From Bradyrhizobium sp. ORS 285 (GTDB lineage Bacteria > Pseudomonadota > Alphaproteobacteria > Rhizobiales > Xanthobacteraceae): a stretch of 64,000 bases of DNA. The notes under the pieces are model-generated. The model saw nothing but the letters and a program-made list of their open reading frames with translations, was not told the origin of the DNA and ran no database searches. Positions within the stretch are counted from its first letter, which is position 1. The number at the start of each line of letters is the position of its first letter. The position numbers and the translations under genes are program-made. Positions 34,874-47,282 of this stretch are shown here, piece after piece. Location of the stretch: contig NZ_LT859959.1 of NCBI RefSeq assembly GCF_900176205.1, positions 3,989,001-4,053,000 on the forward strand, read 5' to 3'.

Positions 34874-36963
34874 TGCTGGCCCCCCATGAACATGAACCAG
34901 GTGATCAGGCCGGCGACGCCGATCAGCATGGCAAAGGCATAGTGATAGAGATAACCGGTCTGGATCTTGACGACGTTGCGCGTGACGTCGAGCACCCGCG
35001 CGGAGACGCCATCCGGACCGAACCCGTCGATGACGAAACCGTCGCCCTTCTTCCAGAGGAAGCGGCCGAGCCACTTCGCCGGACGGACGAAGATCACGTC
35101 ATACAGTTCGTCGAAGTACCACTTGTTGAGCAGGAAGTTGTAGAGCAGCGGCTGCTGCGCGGCGAGCTCCTCCGGAATGTCCGGACGCTTGATGTAGAAG
35201 AAGTAAGAGACCGCGAAGCCACCGACCATCATGATGAAGGGCAGCTGGCCCAGCCAGAACGGCATGTGCTCCATGTCCTCCAGGATGTGCGGGTTCATCT
35301 TCAGCGACTCGCCGAAGAAGTGCTCGACACCGTGGGGGTCGACGAACAGGCCCTTGAACGGGAAGCCCGCCAGGATCGAACCGGCCGCGAGCACGCCGAT
35401 CGGGATCAGCATCCAGATCGGGCTCTCGTGCGCCGCGTCGTAGTGATGCTGGTCGTGCGGCGCGCCGAAGAAGGTCTTGAACACCAGACGCCAGGAGTAG
35501 AACGAGGTCAGGCCGGCCGCGACGATCGTGAGGAAGTAGGCATAGGTCGCGAACGGATTGTGCGCGGCATAGGCGGCCTCGATGATCGCGTCCTTGGAGA
35601 AGAAGCCGGCGAAGCCCGGGAAGCCGGTTAGCGCCAGGGTGCCGACCGTCATCACCGCGAAGGTGTAGGGGATCTTGCGCCACAGGCCGCCCATGTTGCG
35701 GATGTCCTGCTCGTGGTGCATCGCGTAGATCACCGAGCCGGCGCCCAAGAACAGCAACGCCTTGAAAAAGGCATGCGTGAACAGATGGAACATGCCGACC
35801 GAGTAGGCTCCTGCTCCCATCGCCACGAACATGTAGCCGAGCTGCGAGCAGGTCGAATAGGCGACGATGCGCTTGATGTCGTTCTGCACGAGGCCGACGG
35901 TCGCCGCGAAGAAGGCGGTGGTGGCGCCGAAGAACATCACGACGGCCTGCGCGTTCGGCGCGAGCTCGAACAGCGGCGACAGGCGCGCCACCATGAACAC
36001 GCCGGCGGTGACCATGGTTGCGGCGTGGATCAGCGCCGACACCGGGGTTGGACCTTCCATCGCATCCGGCAGCCAGGTGTGCAGCAGGAACTGCGCCGAC
36101 TTGCCCATCGCGCCCATGAACAGCAGCAGACAGGTCAAGGTCAGCGCGTCGGCGTGCCAGCCGAGGAAGTTGATCGTCGTCTTGCCCGCAATGCTCGGCG
36201 CAGCGGCGAAGATGGTTTCGAAGTCGGTGGACTTCGTCAGCAGGAAGATCGCGAAGATGCCGAGCGCGAAACCGAAGTCGCCGACGCGGTTGACGACGAA
36301 GGCCTTGATGGCGGCAGCATTGGCCGAGGGCTTCTGGAACCAGAAGCCGATCAGCAGGTAGCTCGCCAGACCCACGCCCTCCCAGCCGAAGAACAGCTGC
36401 ACGAGGTTGTTCGCGGTCACCAGCATCAGCATCGCGAAGGTGAACAGCGAGAGATAGGCGAAGAAGCGCGGACGGTTCGGATCCTCGTCCATGTAGCCGA
36501 TCGAATAGAGATGCACGAGCGAAGACACGCTCGTCACCACGACCAGCATCACCGCCGTCAGCGTATCGACGCGCAGCGACCAGGACACCTGCAACTCGCC
36601 GGAATTGATCCAGGGCAGCAGCTCCTTCACACCAGCTTCGTGGTGCATGAAGCCGACGCTGACCAGGGTCGCCCAGGACAGCGCGGCCGAGACGAACAGC
36701 AGCGCTGTGGTGATCGCCTGCGCGGCCCAGGTGCCGGAGGCTGGCGGCTCGGCGACATGGTGATCGTCGTGGCCATGGCCATGGTCGTCGTGAGCGTGGT
36801 CGTCATGCGCATGGGCATGCGCGTCGGCGGCGCCATGCGCATGACCGTGATCGTGATGCTCGACCTCCTCGCCGCTCGGATGGCGCCCATGCGCACCGAG
36901 CAGCGCGATCAGGCCGGCCAGGATCGCGCCCAGCAGCGGCAGAAAGACAATGGCCTGGATCAT
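34870..36963 (-). CDS. nuoL: NADH-quinone oxidoreductase subunit L with His-rich loop
   Basis: A 697-residue proton-pumping subunit of complex I with the long lateral helix at its C-terminus. Conserved blocks include [48 protein letters not shown] and [16 protein letters not shown]. Unusually, the loop between the first and second membrane segments (residues ~25-70) holds 17 His, 15 of them within residues 36-69. They alternate with Asp, Ala and Gly and resemble a metal-binding tail. It overlaps nuoM by ATGA. The subunit identity is secure; the loop function is unknown. Confidence 0.95.
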   Translation of the reverse strand: MIQAIVFLPLLGAILAGLIALLGAHGRHPSGEEVEHHDHGHAHGAADAHAHAHDDHAHDDHGHGHDDHHVAEPPASGTWAAQAITTALLFVSAALSWATLVSVGFMHHEAGVKELLPWINSGELQVSWSLRVDTLTAVMLVVVTSVSSLVHLYSIGYMDEDPNRPRFFAYLSLFTFAMLMLVTANNLVQLFFGWEGVGLASYLLIGFWFQKPSANAAAIKAFVVNRVGDFGFALGIFAIFLLTKSTDFETIFAAAPSIAGKTTINFLGWHADALTLTCLLLFMGAMGKSAQFLLHTWLPDAMEGPTPVSALIHAATMVTAGVFMVARLSPLFELAPNAQAVVMFFGATTAFFAATVGLVQNDIKRIVAYSTCSQLGYMFVAMGAGAYSVGMFHLFTHAFFKALLFLGAGSVIYAMHHEQDIRNMGGLWRKIPYTFAVMTVGTLALTGFPGFAGFFSKDAIIEAAYAAHNPFATYAYFLTIVAAGLTSFYSWRLVFKTFFGAPHDQHHYDAAHESPIWMLIPIGVLAAGSILAGFPFKGLFVDPHGVEHFFGESLKMNPHILEDMEHMPFWLGQLPFIMMVGGFAVSYFFYIKRPDIPEELAAQQPLLYNFLLNKWYFDELYDVIFVRPAKWLGRFLWKKGDGFVIDGFGPDGVSARVLDVTRNVVKIQTGYLYHYAFAMLIGVAGLITWFMFMGGQQ
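36757..36858 (-). other. Histidine-rich insert coding segment within nuoL
   Basis: These 34 codons encode 15 His, 7 Asp and mostly Ala/Gly otherwise, without hydrophobic residues. The repeated CAT/CAC-GAC/GCG codon pairs suggest expansion by slippage or unequal exchange. The reading frame is intact on both sides. Confidence 0.85.
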
Positions 36964-37027
36964 TCGCCCGTTCCCTTACGCATGACCTTGCCGGCGAGCC
37001 GGCCCCCACTCTTGCGGATCATGCGCC

Positions 37028-37336
37028 TTAGCCCTTCATCAGATTGACGTCTTCGACCGCGATCGAGCCGCGGTTGCGGAAATACACCACCAGCACCGCA
37101 AGACCAATCGCGGCCTCGGCCGCGGCAACCGTCAGCACCAGCAGCGCGAACACCTGGCCGACGATGTCGCCGAGGAAGGTCGAGAACGCCACCAGGTTGA
37201 TGTTGACGGCGAGCAGGATCAGCTCGACCGACATCAGGATCACGATGATGTTCTTGCGGTTCAGGAAGATGCCGAGGATGCCGAGCGTGAACAGCATCGC
37301 GGCGACCGCGAGGTAGTGCCCCAGTCCGATGGTCAT
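37028..37336 (-). CDS. nuoK: NADH-quinone oxidoreductase subunit K
   Basis: A 102-residue subunit of the complex I membrane arm with three hydrophobic segments. Conserved acidic residues lie in helices: [14 protein letters not shown] and [19 protein letters not shown]. The ATG at 37336 overlaps the nuoJ stop by ATGA; an upstream GTG at 37345 would add three residues. The order nuoJ-nuoK-nuoL is standard. The assignment is secure. Confidence 0.95.
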   Translation of the reverse strand: MTIGLGHYLAVAAMLFTLGILGIFLNRKNIIVILMSVELILLAVNINLVAFSTFLGDIVGQVFALLVLTVAAAEAAIGLAVLVVYFRNRGSIAVEDVNLMKG

Positions 37337-37971
37337 TTCACCCACTCCGCGGCATCCGTGTCCTGCAGCCCCTGCCCGACCGCGACCTTGCGAACGGCCA
37401 TCGCCATCTCCGGCGTGCGGGCGTTCTGGACGTTGATGTCCTGGCGCTTGACGCTCGCCTTGTGGCGCAAGGTCAGCACGATCGCGCCGATCATCGCCAC
37501 CAGCAGGATCATGCCCGACAGCTGGAAGTAATGGACGTACTTCGTATAGAGCACGAGGCCGAGCGCCTCGGTGTTGGTGACGTTGGTCGGGATCGCCGCC
37601 GTGATCGCCTTCGGCGTCGTCGGGTTGATGACCCAGTAGGACACCGTCAGCAGCAGCTCGAACAGGAAGATGCCGCCGATCACGAGGCCGATCGGCATGT
37701 ACTGCAGGAAGCCCTCGCGGAGCTCGGTGAAGTCCACGTCGAGCATCATGATCACGAACAGGAACAGCACCGCGACCGCGCCGACATAGACGACGATCAG
37801 GATCATCGCCAGGAACTCCGCGCCCATCAGCACGAACAGGCCGGAGGCGTTGACGAAGGCGAGGATCAGATAGAGCACCGAGTGAACGGGGTTCTTCGAG
37901 ACGATCACCATCACGGCCGAGGCCACGCAGACCGCCGCGAACAAATAGAAGAAGAGCGCAGGAAGGATCAT
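37333..37971 (-). CDS. nuoJ: NADH-quinone oxidoreductase subunit J
   Basis: A 212-residue membrane subunit of complex I with five hydrophobic segments. Family blocks are [35 protein letters not shown] and [22 protein letters not shown] (the pi-bulge helix). The C-terminal ~40 residues are polar and cytoplasmic. It overlaps nuoK by ATGA and lies 9 bp after nuoI. The assignment is secure. Confidence 0.95.
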   Translation of the reverse strand: MILPALFFYLFAAVCVASAVMVIVSKNPVHSVLYLILAFVNASGLFVLMGAEFLAMILIVVYVGAVAVLFLFVIMMLDVDFTELREGFLQYMPIGLVIGGIFLFELLLTVSYWVINPTTPKAITAAIPTNVTNTEALGLVLYTKYVHYFQLSGMILLVAMIGAIVLTLRHKASVKRQDINVQNARTPEMAMAVRKVAVGQGLQDTDAAEWVK

Positions 37972-37980
37972 CGGACGGCC

Positions 37981-38469
37981 TCAGCGGTACGGCGCGTCGA
38001 GCGCGATGGCTTTGGAGATCTCGCGCTCCCAGCGGTCGCCGTTCGCGAGCAGCTTGGCCTTGTCATAGTACAGCTCCTCGCGGGTCTCGGTCGCGAACTC
38101 GAAGTTCGGGCCCTCGACGATGGCGTCCACCGGACAGGCTTCCTGGCACAGGCCGCAATAGATGCACTTCACCATGTCGATGTCGTAGCGCACGGTGCGG
38201 CGGGTGCCGTCGTTACGGCGCGGACCGGCCTCGATGGTGATCGCCTGCGCCGGGCAGACGGCCTCGCAGAGCTTGCAGGCGATGCAGCGCTCTTCGCCGT
38301 TGGGATAGCGGCGCAACGCATGCTCGCCGCGGAAGCGCGGCGAGATCGGGCCCTTCTCGAACGGGTAGTTCAGGGTCGGCTTGGGCTGGAAGAAGTAGCG
38401 CATCGCGAGGAAGAACGCGGAGACGAACTCCTGCAGCAGCAGCGACCGTGCAGTGGCGGAGATGTTCAT
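37981..38469 (-). CDS. nuoI: NADH-quinone oxidoreductase subunit I
   Basis: A 162-residue peripheral-arm subunit carrying clusters N6a and N6b. Two C-x2-C-x2-C-x3-CP motifs are present: [12 protein letters not shown] and [12 protein letters not shown]. The N-terminus has a short amphipathic helix ([18 protein letters not shown]) for contact with the membrane arm. The ATG at 38469 gives the usual length; a longer in-frame reading from 38520 would overlap nuoH and is rejected. The assignment is secure. Confidence 0.95.
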   Translation of the reverse strand: MNISATARSLLLQEFVSAFFLAMRYFFQPKPTLNYPFEKGPISPRFRGEHALRRYPNGEERCIACKLCEAVCPAQAITIEAGPRRNDGTRRTVRYDIDMVKCIYCGLCQEACPVDAIVEGPNFEFATETREELYYDKAKLLANGDRWEREISKAIALDAPYR

Positions 38470-38476
38470 GACAGCC

Positions 38477-39547
38477 TCATTTCGGCGCGATGCCGGCGAA
38501 GTGCAGAACGCCCGCGACAACGACCACCATGACCAGCGACAGCGGCAGGAACACCTTCCAACCGAGTCGCATCAACTGGTCGTAGCGGTAGCGCGGCACG
38601 ATCGCTTTCGCCATCGCGATCAGGAAGAACATGAAGAACAGTTTCAGCGAGAACCAGATGACGCCCGGCACCCAGTTAAACGGCGCGACGTCGATCGGCG
38701 GCAGCCAGCCGCCCAGGAACAGGATCGTCGCCAGCGCGCACATCGTGGTGATCGCGACATATTCGCCGAGCATGAACAGGAGATACGGCGTCGAGCCGTA
38801 TTCGACCATGAAGCCGGCGACGAGCTCCGATTCCGCTTCGACCAGGTCGAAGGGCGGGCGGTTGGTCTCGGCCAGCGCCGAGACGTAGAACACCACGAAC
38901 ATCGGGAACAGCGGCCAGACGTACCAGTTCAGGATCGTCAGCTGCGGCAGGCCGATCAGGCTGGCGAGGCCGCGCGCATGCTGCGCCTCGACCACGGCCG
39001 ACAGGTTCAAGGTGCCGGCGCACAGCAGCACGGTGATGATCACGAAGCCGATCGAGACCTCGTAGGACACCATCTGCGCCGCGGAGCGCAGCGCCGCCAG
39101 GAAGGGATACTTCGAGTTCGACGACCAGCCGGCCATGATGATGCCGTAGATCGACAGCGACGAGATCGCGAAGATGAAGAGGATGCCGACATTGATGTCG
39201 GCGATCGCCCAGCCGAGATTGGTCGGGATCACCGCCCAGGCCGCCAGCGCGAGCACGCAGGACACCAAGGGCGCCAGCAGGAACACACCCTTGTTTGCGC
39301 CGGCCGGAATGATCGGCTCCTTGAGCACGAACTTCAGGAGGTCGGCAAACGACTGGAACAGGCCCCAGGGCCCGACCACGTTCGGACCCCGGCGGATCTG
39401 CACGGCTGCCCAGATCTTGCGGTCGGCGAGCAGGATGTAGGCGATCGCGACCAGGAGGACGACGAGGAGCAGCACGCTCTGCGCGATCATGATGATCAGC
39501 GGCCAGAGGAAGCCGGTCCAGAACGAGCTTGCGAAGAAATCAGCCAT
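38477..39547 (-). CDS. nuoH: NADH-quinone oxidoreductase subunit H
   Basis: A 356-residue membrane subunit of complex I forming part of the quinone chamber. Eight or nine hydrophobic segments are seen. Marks include [32 protein letters not shown] and the charged loop [25 protein letters not shown], which lines the quinone channel. It follows nuoG by 10 bp. The assignment is secure. Confidence 0.95.
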   Translation of the reverse strand: MADFFASSFWTGFLWPLIIMIAQSVLLLVVLLVAIAYILLADRKIWAAVQIRRGPNVVGPWGLFQSFADLLKFVLKEPIIPAGANKGVFLLAPLVSCVLALAAWAVIPTNLGWAIADINVGILFIFAISSLSIYGIIMAGWSSNSKYPFLAALRSAAQMVSYEVSIGFVIITVLLCAGTLNLSAVVEAQHARGLASLIGLPQLTILNWYVWPLFPMFVVFYVSALAETNRPPFDLVEAESELVAGFMVEYGSTPYLLFMLGEYVAITTMCALATILFLGGWLPPIDVAPFNWVPGVIWFSLKLFFMFFLIAMAKAIVPRYRYDQLMRLGWKVFLPLSLVMVVVVAGVLHFAGIAPK

Positions 39548-39557
39548 CAGGTCACGC

Positions 39558-41627
39558 TCACTCCGCTGCCGTCAGCATCTGCCCGGAAGCCAGGCGGGAG
39601 CATTCCGCCATGACCGCCGATGCGCGCGCGATCGGATTGGTGAGATAGAAGTCGTCGATGACAGGCTTGAACGGCGCCTTCTCGAGGCTGCCGCCCTTGC
39701 CCGCCAGGGTCTTGATGTCGGCGATTGTGCCGGCCTCGATCTGGTCGATGCGGCCGAGATGCGGCACCGCCTTGATGATCTCGGCGCGCAGCGCCGCCAG
39801 CGAGTCGTAGCCGAGCTTGCGCCCGAGCACGTCGGAGAGAGCGCGGATGATCGCCCAGTCCTCGCGGGCCTCGCCCGGCGGGAACGATGCACGCGCCGCG
39901 ATCTGCACCCGGCCCTCGGTGTTGACGTAGAGGCCGGACTTCTCGGTGTAGGCCGCGCCCGGCAGGATGACGTCGGCGCGATGCGCGCCGCGGTCACCAT
40001 GGGTGCCGATGTAGACGGTGAACACGCCCTCGGGCACCTCGACCTCGTCGGCACCGAGCAGGAACATCACGTCCATGGTGCCGAAGGTGGTCATCTGGGC
40101 GCCAGTGAGGCCGGTGCCGTTGAAGCCGATGTCGAGCGCGCCAACGCGGGAGGCGGTGTCGTGCAGCACGGCAAAGCCGTTCCAGTCGTCGCGCACCGCG
40201 TTGACGTCCATCGCGATCTTGGCGGCCAGCGCCAGGATCGCGCCGCCGTCATGGCGCGAGGCGGCGCCAGCGCCGACCAGCACGATCGGGTTCTTGGCGT
40301 TGCGGAACGCGGTCGCGAAGGAATGCTTGCCGGCGGCGACGTCGCTCAGCGAGTCCGTGCCCGCGCCGATGTGCTCATAGGAGTAAGTGAGATCGGCCTT
40401 CGGGCCGACCACGCCGACCTTGAGCTGGCCCGAACGCCAGCGCTTGCGGATGCGGGCGTTGAGCACGGCCGCTTCCTTGCGCGGATTGGCTCCGATGAGC
40501 AGGATCGCGTCGGCCTGCTCGATGCCGGCGATGGTCGGATTGAACAGATAGGACGAACGGCCGAGCTTGGCATCGAAGCTGTCACCGCCCTGCACCGCCA
40601 CATTGGTCGAACCGAGCTTGGCGAGCAGATCCTTCAGCGCGTACATCTCCTCGACGGCCGCGAGATCGCCGGCGATGGCGCCGATGCGCTTGCCGTCGAT
40701 GCGGGAGAGCTTGGCCGCGATGGCCTTGAACGCCTCCGCCCACGTGGCCGGGCGCAGCTTGCCGTCCTCACGCACATAGGGACGATCCAGTCGCTGCGTG
40801 CGCAGGCCGTCGACGACGTGGCGCGTCTTGTCGGAGATCCACTCCTCGTTCACGGAGTCGTTGACGCGCGGCAGGATGCGCATGACCTCGCGACCGCGTG
40901 TGTCGACGCGGATCGCCGAGCCCAGGCCGTCCATGACGTCGATCGACTGCGTCTTGCCCAGCTCCCACGGACGGGCGGCGAAGGCATAGGGCTTCGAGGT
41001 CAGCGCGCCCACGGGGCAGATGTCGACCAGATTGCCCTGCAGCTCTGAGCTCAACGCCTGCTCGAGATAGGTCGTGATCTCCATGTCCTCGCCGCGGCCC
41101 GTCGCGCCCATTTCCGGCACGCCGCACACCTCCGCCGAGAAGCGGACGCAGCGCGTGCACTGGATGCAGCGGGTCATCGAGGTCTTGACCAGCGCGCCGA
41201 GATATTTGTCCTCGACGGCGCGCTTGTTCTCGGCGTAGCGGCTGGTGTCGACACCATAGCCCATCGCCTGGTCCTGCAGGTCGCACTCGCCGCCCTGGTC
41301 GCAGATCGGGCAGTCCAGCGGATGGTTGATCAGAAGGAATTCCATCACGCCTTCGCGTGCCTTCTTGACCATCGGCGACCGCGTCGAGATCTCCGGCGGC
41401 TCGCCCTTCGGGCCCGGCCGGCAGTCGCGCACGCCCCAGGCGCAGCTCGCGACCGGCTTCGGTCCGCCCTTCACCTCGACGAGGCACATCCGGCAGTTGC
41501 CGGCGATCGACAGCCGCTCGTGATAGCAGAAGCGCGGAATCTCGGCGCCCGCCGCCTCGCACGCCTGCAACAGCGTGTACTCCGGCGGCACATCGATCTC
41601 TTTGCCATCGATGATGATCTTGGTCAT
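39558..41627 (-). CDS. nuoG: NADH-quinone oxidoreductase subunit G
   Basis: A 689-residue iron-sulfur subunit of the NADH-oxidising arm. N-terminal cluster motifs are present: the [2Fe-2S] ligands in [23 protein letters not shown], the His/Cys N5 segment [21 protein letters not shown] and the [10 protein letters not shown] [4Fe-4S] set. The rest is a degenerate molybdopterin-oxidoreductase domain ([20 protein letters not shown]). There is a 97-bp gap to nuoF that holds no gene. The assignment is secure. Confidence 0.95.
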   Translation of the reverse strand: MTKIIIDGKEIDVPPEYTLLQACEAAGAEIPRFCYHERLSIAGNCRMCLVEVKGGPKPVASCAWGVRDCRPGPKGEPPEISTRSPMVKKAREGVMEFLLINHPLDCPICDQGGECDLQDQAMGYGVDTSRYAENKRAVEDKYLGALVKTSMTRCIQCTRCVRFSAEVCGVPEMGATGRGEDMEITTYLEQALSSELQGNLVDICPVGALTSKPYAFAARPWELGKTQSIDVMDGLGSAIRVDTRGREVMRILPRVNDSVNEEWISDKTRHVVDGLRTQRLDRPYVREDGKLRPATWAEAFKAIAAKLSRIDGKRIGAIAGDLAAVEEMYALKDLLAKLGSTNVAVQGGDSFDAKLGRSSYLFNPTIAGIEQADAILLIGANPRKEAAVLNARIRKRWRSGQLKVGVVGPKADLTYSYEHIGAGTDSLSDVAAGKHSFATAFRNAKNPIVLVGAGAASRHDGGAILALAAKIAMDVNAVRDDWNGFAVLHDTASRVGALDIGFNGTGLTGAQMTTFGTMDVMFLLGADEVEVPEGVFTVYIGTHGDRGAHRADVILPGAAYTEKSGLYVNTEGRVQIAARASFPPGEAREDWAIIRALSDVLGRKLGYDSLAALRAEIIKAVPHLGRIDQIEAGTIADIKTLAGKGGSLEKAPFKPVIDDFYLTNPIARASAVMAECSRLASGQMLTAAE

Positions 41628-41724
41628 TGCCTCACATCTCTCTCAAACCACGGACCACCGCGCCGCGCGCCGTGAGGGCGCAAGCGCGGGGGAAAACCTC
41701 GCTGGCGGACAGGACCGCCATCAC

Positions 41725-43050
<1,326 letters not shown>

Positions 43051-43069
43051 CAGACGGCTTCCTCTGACA

Positions 43070-43285
43070 TCAGCGGTTCGACTGCATGGTGGCGATGAAG
43101 GCGGCGCAGCCGCCGAATACCAAGGCCCACAGCAGACTGGACTGAAGCGTCGCGTTCAGCGCGAACCGCTGCAGTACGAAAATGAAAGCGGCGGCTGCAA
43201 GCGTATGCAGCGCCACGTAGCGCCAGTTCTTCATCGCGGCGCCCTCTTGGCTCAGGGCCGCAACGCGGATGCGATTGCGGCTCAT
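43070..43285 (-). CDS. Small two-span membrane protein between nuoE and nuoF
   Basis: A 71-residue protein with two hydrophobic stretches ([21 protein letters not shown] and [19 protein letters not shown]). Its ATG overlaps the nuoE stop as ATGA, so it is likely translated with nuoE; an internal ATG at 43234 would give 54 residues. It is not a known complex I core subunit. It may be an accessory or assembly factor, or an unrelated passenger. No family is recognised with confidence. Confidence 0.65.
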   Translation of the reverse strand: MSRNRIRVAALSQEGAAMKNWRYVALHTLAAAAFIFVLQRFALNATLQSSLLWALVFGGCAAFIATMQSNR

Positions 43286-43893
43286 GTCTTCTCCTTGAGC
43301 GTCGTCGGTCCGCCCGCCGGCGCCGAGAACTGGCGGCCGTTCTGCGGACCCGGCGTCGGCAGATTGCCGGTCGCGAAGCCGTCGAGCACCTTGCCGAAGC
43401 TTTCCGGCGTCAAGTCCTCATAGGTATCCTTCCAGACCTGCACCATCGGCGCATTCACACAGGCGCCGAGGCACTCGACCTCTTCCCAGCTGAAGTCGCC
43501 GTCCTTGGAGAGGTGGAACGGGTCGTGATGGATGCGGTGCTTACAGACCTCGATCAGCTCCTCGGCGCCGCGCAGCCGGCACGGCGTCGTGCCGCAGACC
43601 TGGACATGCGCCTTCTTGCCGACCGGCTGCAGCTGGAACATCGTGTAGAAGGTCGCGACCTCGAGCACGCGGATATAGGGCATGCCCAGCATGTCGGCGA
43701 CGACCCGGATGGCCGCTTCCGACACCCAGCCGGCGTTCTGCTCCTGCGCGCGCCACAGGATCGCGATCACGGCCGAGGCCTGGCGGCCTTCCGGATATTT
43801 GGCGATCTGGGCCTTGGCGAAGGCGAGGTTTTCCTCCGTGAACGCAAAGCTCGCGGGCTGGACTTCCTTCGGGGCAAGACGGCGGACGGACAT
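43282..43893 (-). CDS. nuoE: NADH-quinone oxidoreductase subunit E
   Basis: A 203-residue subunit holding the [2Fe-2S] cluster N1a in a thioredoxin-like domain. Ligands lie in [10 protein letters not shown] and CLGACVNAP. The N-terminal part is helical ([31 protein letters not shown]), and the C-terminal ~40 residues are a Pro/Gly-rich tail ending [14 protein letters not shown]. It is preceded by the FkbM methyltransferase gene at 14 bp and overlaps the small membrane ORF. The assignment is secure. Confidence 0.95.
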   Translation of the reverse strand: MSVRRLAPKEVQPASFAFTEENLAFAKAQIAKYPEGRQASAVIAILWRAQEQNAGWVSEAAIRVVADMLGMPYIRVLEVATFYTMFQLQPVGKKAHVQVCGTTPCRLRGAEELIEVCKHRIHHDPFHLSKDGDFSWEEVECLGACVNAPMVQVWKDTYEDLTPESFGKVLDGFATGNLPTPGPQNGRQFSAPAGGPTTLKEKT

Positions 43894-43907
43894 GGCTCTC
43901 TAGTCTT

Positions 43908-44867
43908 TCATTGCATGCGGCGCGCGGCACTTGCATTGAGCGCTGCGACGCGATTCTGCCAGAAGGCACTTGCAGTTCCGAACACGTTATAGCCGACGTG
44001 CGTGGACACCTTGATGCGGTCGAGGATCGACAGCTCGGTCACGGTCTCGAAGCGACCGCTCGCGGGGTCGTAGACCAGGAGTTGCATCGGCGTCTCGTCG
44101 AGGATGTAGCGCGACACCGTATGATTGCGGTCCTGGCCGTGCTCCTCGCACAGGATCATGCTGTCGGTCGCGAGCAGCCGCGCCCCGCCCTTGATCGCTT
44201 CGATCTCGACACCTTCGACGTCGAGCTTGATGAGATACTTGCCGGAGGCCGCGACCTTGCCGTCGTCGATGAGGTCATCGAGCGCCAGCACAGGCACCTG
44301 CTCGCCGCCGTCGCTGCCGCCGGCGATGCTGAACGCCTCGTGTTTGGTCCCGGTCAGGACCGCCGTGCCGCGACGTTCGCCGATGGCACACTTCATCACC
44401 TCGAAGCGGCCGCCATTGATGTCAGCATTGTTGGCAAGCTTGGCGAAGTTCGCCGCGGACGGCTCGATCGCGATCACCTTGTGCGCGCCATAAGGCGCGC
44501 TGGAGACCAGCACCGACCAGTAGCCATAGTTGGCACCGCCATCGATGAAGGTGTAGTCGACGTCGACAGCGCCGAGGAACAGCAGCTCGAGCTCATCCTC
44601 GTAAGTGTAGTCGCGGTTGAGCAGCTTGCTCCAATAGCCGTCGCCGTAGGGGAACTCGAACACGGCGTCCGAATTGAGTTTTACCGCGAGATTGCGCTCC
44701 GGCAGGGCCAGGCGCAGCAGATTGGCGCAGCGATTGTAGCCGCGATGCGAGAAGTGCGAAGAGATCTTCGAGCCGGTGGACAGCGCCAATGCAGCCGTGC
44801 GCTCCCAGAGGTTCGCTCCTTCGAGCGCCCCTGAAGCACGGTCGAACTGGATCGGCGCATGGCCCAT
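43908..44867 (-). CDS. FkbM-family SAM-dependent methyltransferase inserted in the nuo operon
   Basis: A 319-residue protein with an FkbM-type methyltransferase domain (about residues 95-270). The SAM-binding motif is FIDGGANYGYWSVLVSS, followed by VIAIEPSAANFAKLANNA and KYLIKLDVEGVEIEAIKGG, both diagnostic of FkbM. The N-terminal ~90 residues and the C-terminal ~50 are unassigned. Its start overlaps the nuoD stop by one base (TGATG), and nuoE follows at 14 bp, so it is co-transcribed with complex I. FkbM enzymes usually O-methylate sugars or polyketides; a role in complex I is not established. Confidence 0.82.
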   Translation of the reverse strand: MGHAPIQFDRASGALEGANLWERTAALALSTGSKISSHFSHRGYNRCANLLRLALPERNLAVKLNSDAVFEFPYGDGYWSKLLNRDYTYEDELELLFLGAVDVDYTFIDGGANYGYWSVLVSSAPYGAHKVIAIEPSAANFAKLANNADINGGRFEVMKCAIGERRGTAVLTGTKHEAFSIAGGSDGGEQVPVLALDDLIDDGKVAASGKYLIKLDVEGVEIEAIKGGARLLATDSMILCEEHGQDRNHTVSRYILDETPMQLLVYDPASGRFETVTELSILDRIKVSTHVGYNVFGTASAFWQNRVAALNASAARRMQ

Positions 44868-46063
44868 CAGCGATCCACCTCTCCGAACACGATGTCGAGC
44901 GAGCCGAGGATGGCCGACACGTCGGCGAGCAGATGGCCGCGGCACAGGAAGTCCATCGCCTGCAGATGGGCGAAGCCCGGGGCGCGGATCTTGCACTTGT
45001 ACGGCTTGTTGGTGCCGTCGGAGACGAGATAGACGCCGAACTCGCCCTTCGGCGCCTCGACGGCGGCATAGATCTCGCCGGCCGGCACGTGGACGCCTTC
45101 GGTGTAGAGCTTGAAGTGGTGGATCAGCGCTTCCATCGAGCGCTTCATCTCGCCACGGCGCGGCGGCGCGATCTTGTTGTCGGTGATCAGCACCGGGCCC
45201 TGCCCGTCCGGCGCGCGCAGCTTGGCAATGCACTGCTTCATGATGCGCACCGACTGACGCATCTCTTCCATGCGGATCAGATAGCGGTCGTAGCAGTCGC
45301 CGTTCTTGCCGATCGGAATATCGAAATCCATCTCGGCGTAGACGTCATAGGGCTGGGACTTGCGCAGGTCCCAGGCCGCGCCCGAGCCGCGCACCATCAC
45401 GCCCGAGAAGCCCCACTCCCAGGCCTGCTTCAGAGTGACGACGCCGATATCGACGTTGCGCTGCTTGAAGATGCGGTTGCCAGTGAGCAGCTGGTCGAGG
45501 TCGTCGACCACCTTGAGGAACGGATCGCAGAACGCGTCGATGTCGTCGATCAGCTTGGTCGGCAGGTCCTGGTGGACGCCGCCGATGCGGAAGTAGTTGG
45601 CGTGCATGCGCGAGCCGGAGGCGCGCTCATAGAACACCATCAGCTTCTCGCGCTCCTCGAAGCCCCACAGCGGCGGGGTCAGCGCGCCGACGTCCATTGC
45701 CTGCGTGGTGACGTTCAGCAGATGCGACAGCAGCCGGCCGATCTCGGAATAGAGCACGCGGATCAGCTGGCCGCGGCGCGGAACCTCGATGCCGAGCAGA
45801 CGCTCGGCGGCAAGGCAGAACGCATGCTCCTGGTTCATCGGCGCGACGTAGTCGAGCCGATCGAAATAGGGCATCGCCTGCAGATAGGTCTTGCTCTCGA
45901 TCAGCTTCTCGGTGCCGCGATGCAGCAGGCCGATATGCGGATCGACGCGCTCCACAACCTCACCATCGAGCTCAAGAACAAGGCGCAACACGCCGTGCGC
46001 CGCCGGATGCTGCGGACCAAAATTGATCGTGAAATTGCGAAGTGCGGGGCTCTGCTCGTTCAT
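44867..46063 (-). CDS. nuoD: NADH-quinone oxidoreductase subunit D
   Basis: A 398-residue subunit that forms the quinone-binding site with NuoB, related to NiFe-hydrogenase large subunits. Conserved blocks are [40 protein letters not shown] and [17 protein letters not shown] (quinone-site Tyr region). The ATG at 46063 has GGGAG eight bases upstream; a GTG at 46081 overlapping nuoC is a second option. The assignment is secure. Confidence 0.95.
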   Translation of the reverse strand: MNEQSPALRNFTINFGPQHPAAHGVLRLVLELDGEVVERVDPHIGLLHRGTEKLIESKTYLQAMPYFDRLDYVAPMNQEHAFCLAAERLLGIEVPRRGQLIRVLYSEIGRLLSHLLNVTTQAMDVGALTPPLWGFEEREKLMVFYERASGSRMHANYFRIGGVHQDLPTKLIDDIDAFCDPFLKVVDDLDQLLTGNRIFKQRNVDIGVVTLKQAWEWGFSGVMVRGSGAAWDLRKSQPYDVYAEMDFDIPIGKNGDCYDRYLIRMEEMRQSVRIMKQCIAKLRAPDGQGPVLITDNKIAPPRRGEMKRSMEALIHHFKLYTEGVHVPAGEIYAAVEAPKGEFGVYLVSDGTNKPYKCKIRAPGFAHLQAMDFLCRGHLLADVSAILGSLDIVFGEVDR

Positions 46064-46077
46064 GCCTGCGCTCCCAC

Positions 46078-46683
46078 TCACTTATTCGCTTTCTCGTCGC
46101 CCGGCAGCGGATAGTCCGCGCCTTCCCAGGGCGAGAGAAAATCGAACTTGCGGAATTCCTGGTTGAGCCGGACCGGCTCGTAGATCACCCGCTTCTCCTG
46201 GTCGTCGTAGCGCACCTCGACGAAGCCAGTCGTCGGGAAGTCCTTGCGCAGCGGATGGCCATCGAAGCCGTAGTCGGTGAGGATGCGGCGCATATCGGGA
46301 TGGCCGACGAAGATCACGCCGTAGAGATCGTAGGTCTCGCGCTCGAACCAGTCGGCGCCCGGGAAGACGTCGATCAGCGACGGGATCTGCGTCGTCTCGT
46401 CGGCCTCCGCCTTGAGCCGGATGCGCGTGTTCAGGGCCGGCGACAGGAAGTGGTAGACGACCTCGAAGCGCTTGGCGCGCTCGGGGTAGTCGACCGCCGT
46501 GATGTCGGTAAAGTTGATGAACCGGCAGGCCGGGTCATCGCGCAGATGCTTCACGACCTCGACGATCCGGGCCGGCTCGACGTTGACCGTGAGCTGGTTG
46601 AAAGCGACCGAATGACCGAGCGCCGCGCCCGGGAGCGCGCTCACGATCGTCTGCCCAAGGGCGTCGAGCCTGCCGTCGTCCAT
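46078..46683 (-). CDS. nuoC: NADH-quinone oxidoreductase subunit C
   Basis: A 201-residue peripheral-arm subunit without cofactor. The family segment [37 protein letters not shown] is present near residues 120-155. The ATG at 46683 has GAAGG eight bases upstream; a TTG at 46689 is also in frame. It is separate from nuoD, as in other alphaproteobacteria, rather than fused. The C-terminus ([14 protein letters not shown]) is polar. The assignment is secure. Confidence 0.95.
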   Translation of the reverse strand: MDDGRLDALGQTIVSALPGAALGHSVAFNQLTVNVEPARIVEVVKHLRDDPACRFINFTDITAVDYPERAKRFEVVYHFLSPALNTRIRLKAEADETTQIPSLIDVFPGADWFERETYDLYGVIFVGHPDMRRILTDYGFDGHPLRKDFPTTGFVEVRYDDQEKRVIYEPVRLNQEFRKFDFLSPWEGADYPLPGDEKANK

Positions 46684-46694
46684 GACCAAAACCT

Positions 46695-47282
46695 TCAGCG
46701 TTCGATGGTGCCGGTGCGCCGGATCTTCTTCTGCAGCAGCAGAACTCCGTACAGCAGCGCTTCCGCGGTCGGCGGACAGCCGGGCACATAGATGTCAATG
46801 GGAACGATGCGATCGCAGCCGCGGACCACCGAATAGGAATAGTGGTAGTAGCCGCCGCCATTGGCGCAGGAGCCCATCGAGATGACGTAGCGCGGCTCCG
46901 GCATCTGGTCGTAGACCTTGCGTAGCGCCGGCGCCATCTTGTTGGTCAAGGTGCCTGCCACGATCATCACGTCGGACTGGCGCGGCGAGGCACGCGGCGC
47001 GAAGCCGAAGCGCTCGACGTCGTAGCGCGGCATCGAGACCTGCATCATCTCGACGGCACAGCAGGCCAGGCCGAACGTCATCCACATCAGCGAGCCGGTG
47101 CGGGCCCAGGTGATGAGATCGTCAGCGGTGGCAACGAAGAATCCCTTGTCCGACAGCTCGTGCTTGACCTCGAGGAAATACGGGTCGTTGGCACCAACAG
47201 GCCTGCCGGTCGCGGGATCGAGAATGCCCTTCGGGGCCGGTGCGATCACCGGACCGGAGGACGGGGTCGGGCTCAATCCCAT
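46695..47282 (-). CDS. nuoB: NADH-quinone oxidoreductase subunit B
   Basis: A 195-residue subunit carrying cluster N2, the last iron-sulfur centre before quinone. Its ligands are seen as the tandem Cys in [12 protein letters not shown], then [21 protein letters not shown] and [12 protein letters not shown]. The N-terminal ~25 residues are Pro-rich and variable. It overlaps the nuoA end by 10 bases. The assignment is secure. Confidence 0.96.
   Translation of the reverse strand: MGLSPTPSSGPVIAPAPKGILDPATGRPVGANDPYFLEVKHELSDKGFFVATADDLITWARTGSLMWMTFGLACCAVEMMQVSMPRYDVERFGFAPRASPRQSDVMIVAGTLTNKMAPALRKVYDQMPEPRYVISMGSCANGGGYYHYSYSVVRGCDRIVPIDIYVPGCPPTAEALLYGVLLLQKKIRRTGTIER

Noticed and set aside
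35713..37047. A 444-codon + strand frame opposite nuoL
   Set aside because: Antisense to nuoL; rich in Arg/Glu/His from reversed codons, with no start context.
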